Shown piece by piece: positions 21,731-33,754 of a stretch of 64,000 bases of DNA. Position 1 is the stretch's first letter; each line of letters starts with the position of its first letter. The DNA lies in assembly GCA_027946555.1 (NCBI GenBank), contig JAPEVC010000144.1, forward strand, positions 31,739 to 95,738, in the 5' to 3' direction. Source of the DNA: Gnomoniopsis sp. IMI 355080. Its lineage: Eukaryota > Ascomycota > Sordariomycetes > Diaporthales > Gnomoniaceae. The translations under genes and the position numbers were made by a program. The notes beneath the pieces are model-generated. The model was not told where the DNA came from and made no database searches. It saw nothing but the letters and a program-made list of their open reading frames with translations.

Positions 21731-22586
21731 TTTGACGGCGAGGTGGGGTCACCTAACGGTACAATAATCGCAGGTGTTGATATCAAACGGGTATCTGGCA
21801 GTGTAAGGGAGTTCAGCGTGGGCAATGCTGACAAGTGGAAGCTGAAGTAGGCCTCGCACTTCTTCCGTTTGCCTCTTTATGCGAGTCGTGTGTTGTCGAG
21901 ATTCAGGAGAGTTCTGGCGTGGGTGGAAAGCTTGAGGCAGCTCTGTTGCGCTTGGAGGTTTGTTGCGCCCCGACGCGACGGGATTCTCACTCTGCAGCTG
22001 CGCGACTCTAGCGTCGGCTGGTCCCGAGGCACGGACCAGGTACATAGCTACATGAACGTCTCCACTTTTCACAATATCCCTGCCAGTCCCATGCCCACCA
22101 ACCTCATCCTCCAATGTCTGCACTCAATCCGTCGTTTTGCTTGGGTCGTGTGCGATTACCTGAGTACTTTTTAACAATTTCAAGACTACAGCAGATATGC
22201 TGAAATGAGTCCATCTGCAATTACAGAATAATATCAATTGAAGTAACGTAATCTAGAGTATCCTTGTTACCAGACATTGAGGAACGAGGATTCTTTATTG
22301 GTCTGGGATTCTCAAAGACTATGTGAAAGATACTTTGATTGAAAATAGCTACCCAGGTGGCGTATTCATTGTCATAACGGGACGTCGAACAGATTAATGT
22401 TCGAGGTCAAAGAGCGCTGACAGGACCTACTACCTAAAAATAATACATGTGTCCCAAGTTGAAGGCCAAGATTTGTTATATTATACAAGTCAACTGCTCT
22501 GATTTGGCACTTCGGGCCACCCAAACTACTTACGTAGCCATCTTATCCTACCCAAGACCAACAATTTTACCAAGGCAAAACTGAAA
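21731..22586. other. Intergenic region between divergent genes
   Basis: About 0.85 kb between Nup85 (-) and the unrecognised gene at 22587 (+). It is AT-rich near 22180-22480. No coding sequence or RNA gene seen. Confidence 0.6.
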
Positions 22587-23852
22587 ATGACCGGACAACC
22601 CTTCTACTACCAGCCACCGAGGGCTGTATTACCTCCTAATCTATTTCTCTACAGTGACTACTCCTACCCATTACACGACTACTGGGGATCTCACTATCAA
22701 GATGTGATGGATGAAGATTTGTACAGTCCAGAATCAAATTACGAAGAAGTGGACCCAATGAGCAACTACGTTGAGTATGGTGATGATTACATCAATGCGG
22801 GGCCTATTTCCTTCCCAAACGAAGAGGAGTACTGCCCATCTACGCAAGAGATGGTTCATGCTCAGAACATGGTACAAACAATATGTCCTTCTGACCTCCT
22901 CCTTGGTCACCAAGAGTCAGACAACTGCCAATCAACTCAGGTCAATTCACCAATGCAAGACGCGTTGGTTGACACCCATCTCAAAACAATTGACGACAAG
23001 AAGCGACTAGAAATCCAACCTTGCCAGGCCGAGACCACATGTCAGGGACTTTACCAACCGCTTCCCTCACAAGCAAGTATCAATCATGAGTATTTCTCTT
23101 CTGAACTTGAACATGAATTGAATTTGATGTCTGAGCAAGTAACTGATACCCCTAGCTCGCCCTTTTCCGTCCAAAGCTTCACCCAAAATTGCAGGTCAAG
23201 TAAGTCCAGTCGCCTCCAGTTGCGTAGAGTAATAGAATGGGAAGCGTTCTCAATCCCCAAAGAGGGGTCATGCAGAGGTGAAATCTATTAGCTCTCCTCG
23301 AGGCGTCGTTCTTGATGATACAGATGTTGATTTATTGGCAGCGGACCGTATTGTGACCGAGGACAGACTCGTCTGCCAATTTGACCACGACAAAGCTGCC
23401 ACAGGCCAAAGAAAGCATGCAAATAGGATAGTTGAGTTCTTAATTGTAAATTTTGCGTCTTCAAGATCCCAGTAAGAGGCTATTTCCTGAGTGAGTCCCG
23501 AGGTCTGCTCGAAGTCTTTCAGCCGCCTTTATCTCCTCAGATCCTCGCGCGCCTGGCCTTTGCCGTAGTCGGGTATCGTCGTATGGGCATTCACATGGGT
23601 GGTGGCTTATATCATAGCCGATGGTATTGGCAGAAGCCTGAATATCATGCACGCCCTTCACCCTCAATAGCCGACACCCAACGCACGCCAACACAAGTGC
23701 CCAAGCCTGACTACCAGCAAGTCGAGTGCGACGCCAGCATAGCTAGGCAATCCTCTTGCCAAGAATGCGCCCGAGCCAGTGGAATCCGGCGTCCCACATC
23801 CACGAGTCCTGCACCGTCCATACAAGGAATACAACGCCATGGTCTCAAGTGA
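22587..23852 (+). CDS. Unrecognised acidic, Tyr/Ser-rich protein (tentative three-exon model)
   Basis: Exon 1 (22587-23199) encodes MTGQPFYYQPPRAVLPPNLF followed by an acidic, Tyr/Asn/Ser-rich, probably disordered region. A GTAAGT donor at 23200 and a TGCAG acceptor join it in phase to 23276-23445 (KVKSISSPRGVVLDDTDVDL). A GTAAAT donor at 23446 and a TTTCAG acceptor at 23522 then join 23523-23852, which begins PPLSPQILARLAFAVVGYRR. The total is about 370 residues. Without splicing the frame ends at 23291 (234 residues). No domain is recognised. The second intron has the weaker donor and the C-terminal exon is the least certain part. It may be a lineage-specific regulator or scaffold, but the sequence gives no evidence of function. 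Confidence 0.45.
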
Positions 23853-24552
23853 AACAACGGACCCTTCCCGCCTCTCACGCATCATTTCATCAGATCAACC
23901 AGGATAAAATCATTGATTGCCCTTGCTGTGACGGAATGATCGACCTCCATCCCACACGGTCAAAGGTGACAAGCAATGAGTAATGTAAAGCAAATAGATA
24001 TTCGTGGTATATGCTCCATTCTCGCACATAAACAAAGAAGAATTCATTCCTGAGCGCAAACTCGGACTGCTCAATGCTGGCTTCACGTTCTGTCGCCGAT
24101 AGATGCCTTGCCCTCGATCCAGTAAACGCCCGACGCCGTGCATTGGTTTTCAAGGACCCCTTTTCGCCTGGTGCGCCATGTCATGCTGCGCTGCAATTAT
24201 TTCCACGGGCTTTGATAGTACCGCTCGAGCTGGTATGTGTGCGCTCCTTCGGCCGGCACCGGTATCAGTACCTTTTCAAAGTCGTCCGGGCCTCATCTCC
24301 AAGGACTACACTCGAATGCGCCCTGTCAATCAGGCGTTGTTCATACGGAAATGAGTTTGTCTCCCCCAACGTTGTGTATAGTAGAGTCGCAGGTTTTATC
24401 GTGTGTTCGTGTTATGTTGCTCGAAGAGCGCATAGAGACTGGCAGTCTGATGTGCAATTGAGGCCAGACCAGACGTGACCATGCAGCTGGCGAGCTTGCA
24501 TTCGTGCAGTGCGTCCGGTGGTTTTCGTTCTCCCAAGTGTCGGTTGCGTATT
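23853..24552. other. Convergent intergenic region
   Basis: About 0.7 kb between the unrecognised gene (+) and ICE2 (-). Nothing recognisable. Confidence 0.55.
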
Positions 24553-25973
24553 TCAATCCGTCTTCCAGTGGTCCACCTCGTCCTTGCCCAAATACAGCTC
24601 GACAGCGTAAAGGACCATAGTGGCCGCCACATTCGTCCAGCGCCAAGCATTGCCGCCAGCATCGCCCCCTCTAAGAGTCCAGCCGATGCCATCTCCATCA
24701 ATATTGGCGTCCGCCGATACCGAGAAGTGCTGCAGTAGGAGACTGGTATACACAGCGATCAGGATGGATGGCGAAAACCAGTGCACAAACGTGAGCAGTT
24801 TGTTGGCTGCGTCGGAAGAATCCTCGAAGTTGGACGGTTCGTCCATGAGTGCACCGGCGCCGGACTCACGCACAGCAGGAATGATGCGTGTTGCGCAATA
24901 GAATACGATGATTCGGTAGACGAGCGAGATGATGACGCTCGGCGTGATGGTCTGGAAAGCAGCCCACAAGAACGTGAAGGAAGAGCCGAAGGCGCTGGGC
25001 AACTGACTGAGCATATGAATAAGCGTCGAGTAAGAAGCCATGATTATAGGCGGCAGTGGAGGAAACTCGGGTTGGTTTGCTGCGGCCTGCTCCTCAGCTG
25101 CAGCCTGGGCGGCGGCACCTTCAGCCGAGGGCAGATAGTCGGTAAAGATCTGGTAGATGCAGAGGACGACGTATGCGAAAAGCAGTGAGGATTCCACGGG
25201 ATTTCCGCGACCGCTACCGATGCCAAAGGCGCACAGGAAGACAGCCGAAGTCATGGTGACGCCGATGAGGGTTGCATCTAGGTTGCTGATGTAGGGAAAG
25301 TTCGCCACGCGCCACAGGAAGTAGAGAGCGCTTGCCATGATGGAGCCTGAGAAAACGACGAGAACGATCTGCGATAGCACGAGCCGATTAGTGTCAAATC
25401 TCCGTCTCATGTGATATGATGAATCCTGAAAAAAAAAACACTCACGATCCATGTGTCACTGCGGCCTCTGTTGACGAGCCATCTTGTAATTTGCCCTGCG
25501 GCCTGTATGACCAACAGGCTGCAAAAACCCTCAAGTAGCTGGAAGATGGGACTCGAGTAGCGCAAGCCTTTATCCCAGCTCCCCAAAGTGATGTGTTCCA
25601 GAAGCCCACCCTGGCCGAAAAACCACTCGTGCCAGCTATCATTGTGGTCGACGGTAGGTCGGAAGTGACCTAGGGTTCTCGAGACCCAGTCGGAGGAGCC
25701 AGTGTCGACAGAGAAGCGGTTGAGGGACCATATCAACAAGGAAGGCAGAACAACCCATTGGGACATGCGCAGCAGGTTGCTCAGGGTCCAGCGCACACGA
25801 GACCCAGGGGGGGTGATGGCCTTTGTGGAGCTGTAGACGAAGTAAAAAAGAAATATGGACAAGCTGTAGGCCAACCCCGAGTCGCGACCGCCAACATCGA
25901 AAGCTATGGGTATGGAGAGGACGATGGAGAGCAGATACACTGCGCCAGATATGACGTTGAAGATGGCCCACAT
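24553..25973 (-). CDS. ICE2: Ice2 family ER membrane protein
   Basis: Exons 25446-25973 and 24553-25368 give about 447 residues (yeast Ice2 has 491). The intron (25369-25445) has donor GTGAGT, branch CTAAT and acceptor GCAG. I start at MWAIFNVISGAVYLL because Ice2 begins directly with its first membrane segment (LLSIVLSIPIAFDVGG). An in-frame ATG 90 codons upstream (26243) would add a Pro/Ser-rich leader that looks like 5' UTR. Several further membrane segments follow, with family-like blocks LYFLWRVANFPYISNLDATL and FGIGSGRGNPVESSLLFAYV. Ice2 sits in the ER, helps cortical ER inheritance and structure, and channels neutral lipid between lipid droplets and phospholipid synthesis. The Ala/Glu-rich stretch at about residues 270-285 is a cytosolic or lumenal loop. 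Confidence 0.87.
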
Positions 25974-28254
25974 GGTCGCGTGAGGGGGCTCGAGGCGGTG
26001 TTCGGGGACGTGGTGCGCAGCTCGGGGAGGACTTGATAAGGCCGAGCTGAGGGCCTGAGCAGGCTGGAGGGAGCTGAAGCTATCGTCGATCCACGGTGGG
26101 CAAAGACGGATGTTACTGGGACATGGACCAGAGAAGCGACACTTGTACTGTTGGGGTTTGCGGCCAGGTGGAAGAGACGGCCACGCTGGTGATGCCGCAG
26201 CGATCGGGAGAAGAGTGTGTAGAATCGGTGATAGAGAGGGCAATGATGAGGGGTTCAGACTGGTGAATGCATCTGGTATTCTCGGTAAGGGTGGTGTGTG
26301 GTATGGTGTTTCGTCGGGGGTGAGGTGGTTCTGAAGAGAGGAGTGTCATGCGCTGTGTAGCAGTGTGTGTTGCTTTGTGCGTGCTGGAGCTTGCTTGCTG
26401 GTGGGGTTGCTGCTGATCCTTGAGCTTTTGGGGGGCATGTGAAGGTATGCCCGAGTTCCTGTATCCCTGTGGAGAACACCAACGCAGCAGCCTTGAGGAA
26501 AGATCTCTTCTTTGATTTTCAGGATGTATTTTGGAACAGAGGCACTTTGAAAAGGGGCAAGATAAAATTGCAGTAGGTATGGTGCTTGGGTAACAGGTGG
26601 GCAACAGCCCTGGAGGAGATTGTTAAAGAACAAAAACTGCCCCCGGTGGTAGACTGGGCGAGACCCCAAGGTTCCCTGCAAAAGCAGGTTTGTCGTTCAC
26701 TGCAGGTGCACAAGCGCCTGATCCTAGCAAGCACAGCAAACCTAGCTGCTCCTAGCTAAAGTCCGGACCCTTGCAGGAGTTATCTAGATCCCCTTATCGT
26801 GCTGCTGACTCAGCCTTTCCACTATGCACTACACCTTCCTCCACCCAATCAAATGTCAACCATACAAGCTCTTCCTCTCTTTTCCTACATGACTATGTCC
26901 TATTCTAGGTAATGTCTTTCCAAAAAGGATCGCCTGTGACAGGCCGTTTCATCTTCTATGTGACAGGCTATTCCATGTTTCTTTCACTTTGACTTGGGCC
27001 AATCAGAAATTACACAGATCACCTGCCCGAGCCTCTTGACAGCATCATCAGATGAGCCAATCTCCATGTATCCCTCAAACGCGTCACGTCACGCGTGCTA
27101 CGCTGCAACTTCACCCTCAACGGTCGCACTTGGTTAATTGATTGTTCACTCTGAGTACTTGTCGTCATAGATGGACTGCTACTCCCCGGTCCTCACGATC
27201 GATATACAGCTAATACTACTATAATATCCGGACTTGTCATCGGTTATCAAAATCTGGACACAAGGATTTCGTTCTAGTTTGTTCCGAATTTGCCCGTTTT
27301 GTGCTTCCCCCCCCCCCAAAACAAAACCGATCATCGCCTATGCGAAAATCCGTCCCCAGCGTATGCTCATTGTCGGACAGTGTGGACCTGCGCCCGACCT
27401 CATCTCACTTAAGCTTATTCCTTGTCGACGATCTCGACATCTTGGGCACGGAACTTGGACATTGTCCTCGGTCGAAACCTCTTCGGCTCCATACCGCAAT
27501 AGGCTCTTATATTTTCACTCACCATGTCTTGGACATGGACTATCTCGTTGGCACCGGTACTAATACTATGTCTGCGCTTGATACGGGTAAGCAAAATGGC
27601 GCGGTAGGGTTAGATGGGACGACTATGCACATTGATTCCAATCACTAACATCACAGCGTTCATCGGTACTGGACTACAAAGAGTAGATCATCCGAGAGGG
27701 CATAGTATAGTCGTTCAGGTTCGGGGGAGATTGAGGTATCTGTGTGTCATTGTAGATGTAGAACTGGACTAGTTGCCACTCTCGGTGGGTTGACGGCTGT
27801 CAACACATTGGTCTGGTTGTGGGACCGAGCTAGTATAGTGTCTATTGGCATGCTGGCTTGTCAGATTTGGATTTTGCCATGCGCCCAAGGCTGAAAGTTT
27901 ACGTGCTCTTCTTTTCATTGGGGTAACGGACTCTTGCGGGCACATTGCCCACGTTGAACACTGATTGACACACAGGAGAATGCTACTAATCACAAGCCAA
28001 GCCTCAAAGATTTAGGAATGAAGAGTAAGAGATGTGGTATTTTTGCCGCTGCAATAGACGGAATGAGAATAACGCTATTGAAAGAAATAAAGAAATCAGA
28101 TGCAATGCAGGAGAATGTATATATATAGCAACGCTAGTCTACAAATACCGGTAAAACAAGTGAGTTGTTCCGTTCCGCTTGCGTTTCCCTGACTCCATGC
28201 TCATGATTGATGAGACGCACACAGCACACACACACACAAGCAAATAAGACGCAC
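25974..28254. other. Intergenic region (promoter side of ICE2, 3' side of protease)
   Basis: About 2.3 kb. The first 300 bp is probably the ICE2 5' UTR: it is open in several frames and Pro/Ser/Thr/His-rich when translated, but resembles no family. A run of 11 C lies at 27307-27317. No other gene seen. Confidence 0.55.
27307..27317. repeat. Poly-C tract (11 nt)
   Basis: A run of 11 C in intergenic DNA. Confidence 0.9.
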
Positions 28255-29781
28255 TTAAGTGGTCAAAGTCTTTTGCGCCCAACCAACACGGCCCTCTGCA
28301 CCATCAAAGACCACGTATCCAGCCTTCAACGCGATGTCGCCAAAGATGGACAGGCCTATCGAAGCGTCGCTCTGCATGCCACCGTAGCAAGTTGTATTTG
28401 TGGTATCGACCGGGGTCCAGTTGATGTACGAGCCAGGAACGGTGAACGAGCCAGAGCCGACGGCGAAGCTGAAATCTGGGGGAGTCGTCGAGCAAGGGAA
28501 AACCCAGCCGCCCTCCTGGGTGCTGTCCTCAGCGCCTGTCACCTGGGAGTAATAGTCGGTGACAACATCGTCGGGCAGCATGAGCAGGGTGGTACCGGTG
28601 TCGGCAATGCCAGTAATGGTGGTGGTGGTCGCGCGCTTCTGGAAGTCGGACAGTTCCTCCTCCTCAGCGTCCCGAGCGCCAATGTGCTTGCGGTTCTTGG
28701 GTTCGGGAGCGCGCACTTCCTCCTGGTGGCCGAAGACGAGGCTGCGGACCTTCTTGAAGAATCCACCGGGGCCGCCGCCCTGTTGAGAGGCGCCCTGCTG
28801 CTGAGCAGCATCCTGCTGGTTGTCCTTTCCGTTGCCAGAGGATGTGGAAGCGGTAGCTGCGGTGGCGGTGGTAGTGGTGCCGTTGCCGACGGTGTAACCG
28901 GTAGACTGGAAAGTCCAGTAGCCCGAGTAGGAGGTGCTGACATTGTACAGGTTGGCGTAGGCAATGGTTCCGGTGTAGGCAGTCGAGTCGATGGCACCGA
29001 AGGTGTAGGTGCCGGCGACGTCGTGCATCAGGTCTGCGGTGAAGAGCGCCGAGCCCAGCTGAGACTTTGCGTTGTCGAAGAAGGTCTTTTGTGCGGTGGG
29101 CGAAACGGTGTTGAGCGAGCTCATGGCGAGGCCGACCAGGCCGCTGGATTGCGAGTCCGAAGTGAACTCGGACGAGACAGTAGTCGCCGACTCGACGGCC
29201 TGGCTGGTCACGGAAATGTTACCAATGGTGACGACGTCCGTGTAGACGTTACCGCTGGACGAGCTGCCATCACCGTAACTGATCTCCCATGTCGCGCCCG
29301 TCATTTGCTTGGCAGTAGTGCTCTTGGCAATCTCGTAAAGCGTCTGGCCGTTGACCGAGGACGTAGGCGTCTCGCTGCTGAAGACCCACAGGTCACTGGA
29401 ACCGGTATCAAAATCCATGGGCAGTGTCTGCGGGGGCGTGCCGACGGCAATGTTGGTGATGTACGCCTCGTCGTACGTCTCGGGGGTCGCCGTCGCGGAG
29501 CCAGAGGTCGCACGGCCGGCCACGCTAGCCATGGCAACGTTGTGCTTTTGCACGATTGCCGCAATATGGTCGGGCATCGTGGCATTGAACTTCCTGATTG
29601 CCTTGGCCATGGCCAGCGCCGGGTGCCTGTAGGTCGTTGCCGCACGTGGCCGCACCTTGACTTGCACGCCACCTGCGATGGGGGCAACTCCCCGAGGCTG
29701 GTGCATGTTGGAGGGCATGGCAGAGGCCAGCTCCCCACTGGTGGCCAGTAGGGTGACCAAGAATGCGCCAAAGGTCTGCAT
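28255..29781 (-). CDS. Secreted pepsin-like aspartic protease (family A1) with central insert
   Basis: A single exon encodes 508 residues. MQTFGAFLVTLLATSGELAS is a signal peptide. A propeptide of about 70-80 residues follows, and the mature enzyme likely begins near residue 95. The catalytic aspartates are in DFDTGSSDLWV (about 124-134) and ADTGTTLLMLP (about 393-403); the flap is WEISYGDGS. It ends with the usual FGDIALKAGYVVFDGAEGRVGWA. The fold matches fungal penicillopepsin/aspergillopepsin. The odd part is an insert of about 85 residues (about 301-385) just before the second catalytic motif: Thr/Ala-rich, then Gln/Gly-rich, then a basic and acidic patch ending DFQKRATTTT with a dibasic Lys-Arg. 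No splice sites excise it. Acid protease activity outside the cell or in the vacuole is expected. The long antisense open frame is a codon-bias shadow. Confidence 0.92.
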   Translation of the reverse strand: MQTFGAFLVTLLATSGELASAMPSNMHQPRGVAPIAGGVQVKVRPRAATTYRHPALAMAKAIRKFNATMPDHIAAIVQKHNVAMASVAGRATSGSATATPETYDEAYITNIAVGTPPQTLPMDFDTGSSDLWVFSSETPTSSVNGQTLYEIAKSTTAKQMTGATWEISYGDGSSSSGNVYTDVVTIGNISVTSQAVESATTVSSEFTSDSQSSGLVGLAMSSLNTVSPTAQKTFFDNAKSQLGSALFTADLMHDVAGTYTFGAIDSTAYTGTIAYANLYNVSTSYSGYWTFQSTGYTVGNGTTTTATAATASTSSGNGKDNQQDAAQQQGASQQGGGPGGFFKKVRSLVFGHQEEVRAPEPKNRKHIGARDAEEEELSDFQKRATTTTITGIADTGTTLLMLPDDVVTDYYSQVTGAEDSTQEGGWVFPCSTTPPDFSFAVGSGSFTVPGSYINWTPVDTTNTTCYGGMQSDASIGLSIFGDIALKAGYVVFDGAEGRVGWAQKTLTT

Positions 29782-32700
29782 TTTTGGTAAGATCTTTGAT
29801 AAGATGAGAGTATGAGGTAAGCAGTATGTATATGCTACAGACGAAGTGAATTAAGCTACCACCTGGGCAGATATAGGTGAAAGTGGAGATGTACAGAAGT
29901 GAAGGAAGGCCAACAGGGAAGAAAATGAAAAGAAAACCTGGTATCTGCAATTACTGCAGAAGAAGGCGATGGCTGGCTTGATGAGGATAGGAGAGATTAG
30001 GAAAAGTAAGGTATGTAGGGAAAAGCACAGGTTTATAACAACAGGCAACATCATGTCAATCCGAGGGAGATGAGGACGCGGGCGGATGCCGAGTTCGATC
30101 TGAACGCCCCCCTGGGATCCACCGGGACCTGGATAACGCATACCCATACCCAACACTGTTGGTGTGAGGCAAACTTGTCTCAAGGGCACTATCCCAAGGC
30201 TGGACGTGCTATGGGGAGACACCCACGTACGCGAGAAGCTATTCCCGTCACGTTTGGTGGGGGAGCGAAGGGAAAGAGGGCCACAAGGCGCAGGGGGAGA
30301 ACACAGCTGCCCCCCTTCATGCGTGAAAGGGCGTCGTCATCACGTTGACGTACGGAGGACAGAGAAGTTCAGACGAAAACAAAAATCAAAACTTCGCTAT
30401 CTGCGCGCCTGGGACACGGCGAAAACACGGAGCTTGGCAGTCTTGTGCCGCTGAGGATCCTCGCAGGCGCAGGCATGCCCATTGCTGTTTCCGCTTGGGA
30501 GCCTCGTGTATCAGGGAATAGAGCCATGATCGCCGCTGGGTTTCGGTCTTGGATCTGCAGACAAGCCTTGCCCAAGCCATCTTGCCCAGAGCTCGTCTGT
30601 CGATCCGGGAATGTCGGGACAAGAGCGGAACCTCGATCTGTAAAAACGAGGTTCCAGAATCTTTTCGTAGGCGGGCCGGAGCGGATGAACTCCAACGAAG
30701 AGCAGAAAGGAGAGAGCAAGGGGCTCCGGTTTGTGAAGCAACCCTTGCTATAAACCCCTGGCAGGACATTGTCTGCCACGCCAGATGTGCCTGCGGCCGA
30801 GGTAGTAAAGGATATATCGGCCCAGCCTCGCCAGTCATTGAGGCTGGATGACAGGGTGCTGCCGACGAGTGGGCCCCGTCCCGGTGGGATGGCAGACGAA
30901 AGGGACAGCACTGTCCAATGACATTCCCTGGGAAAATCTGAAACATGAGACGAGCAAGCAGGGGCATACGCGGCAAATAGACCAAAAAAAGTAGACGCGG
31001 GCGCCGTCCATGGACGAACTCCACCCTTGAAACGCACCAGATGTTGATTTTTCTACTGGGGACATGTCGCCCATGCCGAGCGGCGCAGTTCGAGGGCCAA
31101 GCCACAGCAGAAATCCGCGGCCCGCCCACATCTCGAGGGGCGGAATGTGCCGACAGCCTTTATTAGCCAGCAGACAACAAGCCACATTCAGGAGGTGTGG
31201 CGTACCAGCATGACAATCGCATATCCAAGCGCGCCCGACATCAGACGAGACGAAGACGGGGTAGGGGGAAGTAACATACTGCCAGCGTTCAAAACTACAT
31301 ATATAGCAGGGCACTGTTTCGAGCCGCCGTGCCATCGTTCCCCAATAGATAGATGTGTCAAGATCACCGAAACATCCGCGAGGGAACGGAGCATGAGGTG
31401 CAGGTGTTTGGCGAGTCGCGACATGTTTCTGCTGACCGTGGTCACCCAGAGGTGAGCTTCCAAAAGACGTGATCTATGATCCCACCAGCGCCAGATGCCA
31501 CAGGCCCCGTCTCACTCTGTGAGGAGTTGGTGTTGTGACTTTGCAGGGCTCGCGTTTCTCGTGATCAACCGCAGGTTTCAAACTGCGTTGGAGAGACGCA
31601 GGCTTGCGCCGGTGAGCCGTTTACTTGAAGGCCGTTACCCGTGATTACGACGATAAGCATGCCGATAGCTTCACGCCTTCATTTGGAGCCAGGTATACGT
31701 GCATTGGGATAGCGCTTCTATATTTATAACTCAGGATACCTAGGTACCTTGGTATATCTAATAGCCCAATTTTGTTAGAAACTTACCGTCTGTGTAATCA
31801 ATCTGCTCAAGTCCAGTTGATGGTGTTAAGCCATGCTGGTTCACAATCACTGCACATCTTGTACTTGTCTTAGTTCCTCATGTTTTCTCGTTCGTATAGT
31901 CTGGGGCCTGATGATAGTCTGGAAGGCCGCACTTGTCCTCTACAACAATCATCTGCGAGACAGTGGCCTGATGAGGCGTTCTGTCTTTAAGAAGCTTCCA
32001 AGAATCTTGAAGGTCGTCCTGACTCTGCAGTGCTCCAGGTCGATAATTCTCCCTTCTGGTCAAGTCTTCCCTCATTGCATGGCTAACAGACTGCCGTGCC
32101 AACTCCGAGGGCAAGATACGCTTTTATCTAGTACCCCATTGGTACCTAGTACTTTGGCCAAGGGCCCTGTTTTGTATTGGGACATTGATTGCGACTAGTA
32201 TCACTGTTGAATACCATCCATGAATGTGTGGCAAGACTCAGGAAATGCGTCCCGAATGTACTTTATGTTTCTAGGTTATGTATTAATCCCCGGATCTAGG
32301 TCTTATATATTTGATGACGCCAGGCCTATTCAGTGGCTTTGACCTTTACCTGTGCTCTTCGTGCATACTACAGATTCAGGACAGCAACCTTGAAGCCGGG
32401 ATGATGCAACTGCCCGCAGTGATGCTCAATGGAACAGGCCATGGGGTCTGCTTGGGAGCTACTGTCTCCCGAGGTCATTTTCAGACTGGTCATCACTTTG
32501 ATTCATCTGATGATCTATCCTTCAAGGTTTGAGGCAATTTGTCATCCGTAGAGGTGCTGTGGCCCACAACAAGGAAGGAAAGAGGTTTGACCTGTGGGTC
32601 TGATGTTCCCAGCCCGATAAATTGGGATCGGGTGCTAGCCGAACATTTTAGCAACCTTGAAAAGCTGGTCAGATGATACCAACAGAAATGTTACTTGCAA

Positions 32701-32817
32701 AGTGGCTAAAAGTTCAAGTTATACTGTGCTCCCCAGGCTTCCGGACCTGCGTCTCCCGAGGTCACACATGCAAGCGCCTATGGATACTACCAGTGAAATA
32801 AGTGTTCTCGGGGCAGT

Positions 32818-32829
32818 GGGGGGGGGGGG
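32818..32829. repeat. Poly-G tract (12 nt)
   Basis: A run of 12 G on the plus strand in intergenic DNA. Confidence 0.9.
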
Positions 32830-33018
32830 ATGAAAATCAATATCCCAAGTGTTCACAGTCAAATTTCAACTGGGCACTCTGCTCCCATTGATATGTGTTG
32901 TCTTTTTGCAATCGTCTGATCATCTCTAATTGCAAGATAGATCAGCAACACTCGTTGGAACATAGGAATGCCTGTTGTATGCTAATATCTAGGAGGCGCA
33001 AAGCTTGCTGCTATCAAA

Positions 33019-33028
33019 TATAAAAGGC
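33019..33028 (+). promoter_or_regulatory. TATA-box-like element with pyrimidine-rich leader but no gene
   Basis: TATAAAAGGC is followed by a CT-rich stretch (about 33045-33105) and an ATG at 33111, the arrangement of strongly expressed fungal genes. The frame from that ATG runs only 23 codons to UAG at 33180-33182. It is possibly the relic of a lost gene, a non-coding transcript or a very small peptide. Confidence 0.3.
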
Positions 33029-33754
33029 TCTTGATCATATGCAGCCTCATAGTCATTCTTCCTTATTCATTCTTGATCACACTTCTGCAAGGATTGTGTC
33101 CCTCCTCCTGATGAGTTTTGTTTCGGCTTCTGATTGTACCTATACCCATCTTTTCAATCTATTGTGTAGGACATGTACTTAGGTACGTCGGCACATTAGC
33201 TAGGACTTAAAGAATCGAAGACAAGAAGTCTGGGACTTGGGATTGTGAATGAAACAGAGCCTAGAAGCGCAAAGTCTTCATTTATCGTGGCCCCAAGTCC
33301 TCAAGCCATAGGCGATGGTTTTACACTGGCCAAGATGAGTTTGAAAAAGCCATGATGTATGACACATATTCTTGAAACTGTATCGGTCTATGGCAGCTGC
33401 CCGTAACTGCCATAATATGATGAGCCTAGAACTAAGCGCAGCATCCCATCTTTAAGCATCATCAATACATACCTATCTGGTAGTCAAAGCCCATTCCACT
33501 GATGCATTCTATTCAGCTGTCCGCATTCCTGGGTAGGTATGTATTGGTCACTAATGATTATTCATTGCTTCGGCAAGCAAGGCTTTGATATCCATATCCC
33601 ACCTGTGTACCTAGGTATGTTGGTCGTTCCAGTGAAGTAGATGCCTGGCTACCGAAAATCCATTACGTTCGCAGTACTCAGGTATACGCCAACCATATCT
33701 TCTACCTAAGTACAATCCTTGATTCATCGAGTGGCATCGAGAACCATCGAGCTT

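Larger units (their letters stand above)
29782..33754. other. Long gene-poor region (about 4 kb)
   Basis: Contains the protease promoter at its left end (minus-strand TATAAAC at about 30032-30038). No gene is supported. The GC-rich part at 30370-31130 is open in several overlapping frames on both strands, none resembling a family. Perfect TACCTAGGTA palindromes lie at 31737-31746 and 33608-33617, a G12 tract at 32818-32829, and a TATA-plus-leader element without a gene near 33019. Confidence 0.5.

Noticed and set aside
26113..26604. 163-codon minus-strand frame and an N-terminal extension of ICE2 to 26243
   Set aside because: Ice2 proteins start at the first membrane segment; the extension is Pro/Ser-rich and fits a 5' UTR.
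28207..29751. A 514-codon plus-strand open frame lying antisense over the protease gene
   Set aside because: It mirrors the protease almost end to end, and its Gly/Val/Arg-rich translation is what G/C-biased third codon positions of the sense gene produce. It has no domain and no signal of its own.
30369..31129. Overlapping minus-strand frames of 222 and 247 codons and shorter plus-strand frames
   Set aside because: Several phases are open at once in a GC-rich stretch, no splice-supported model emerges, and the translations look random (Arg/Ser/Pro/Cys-rich).
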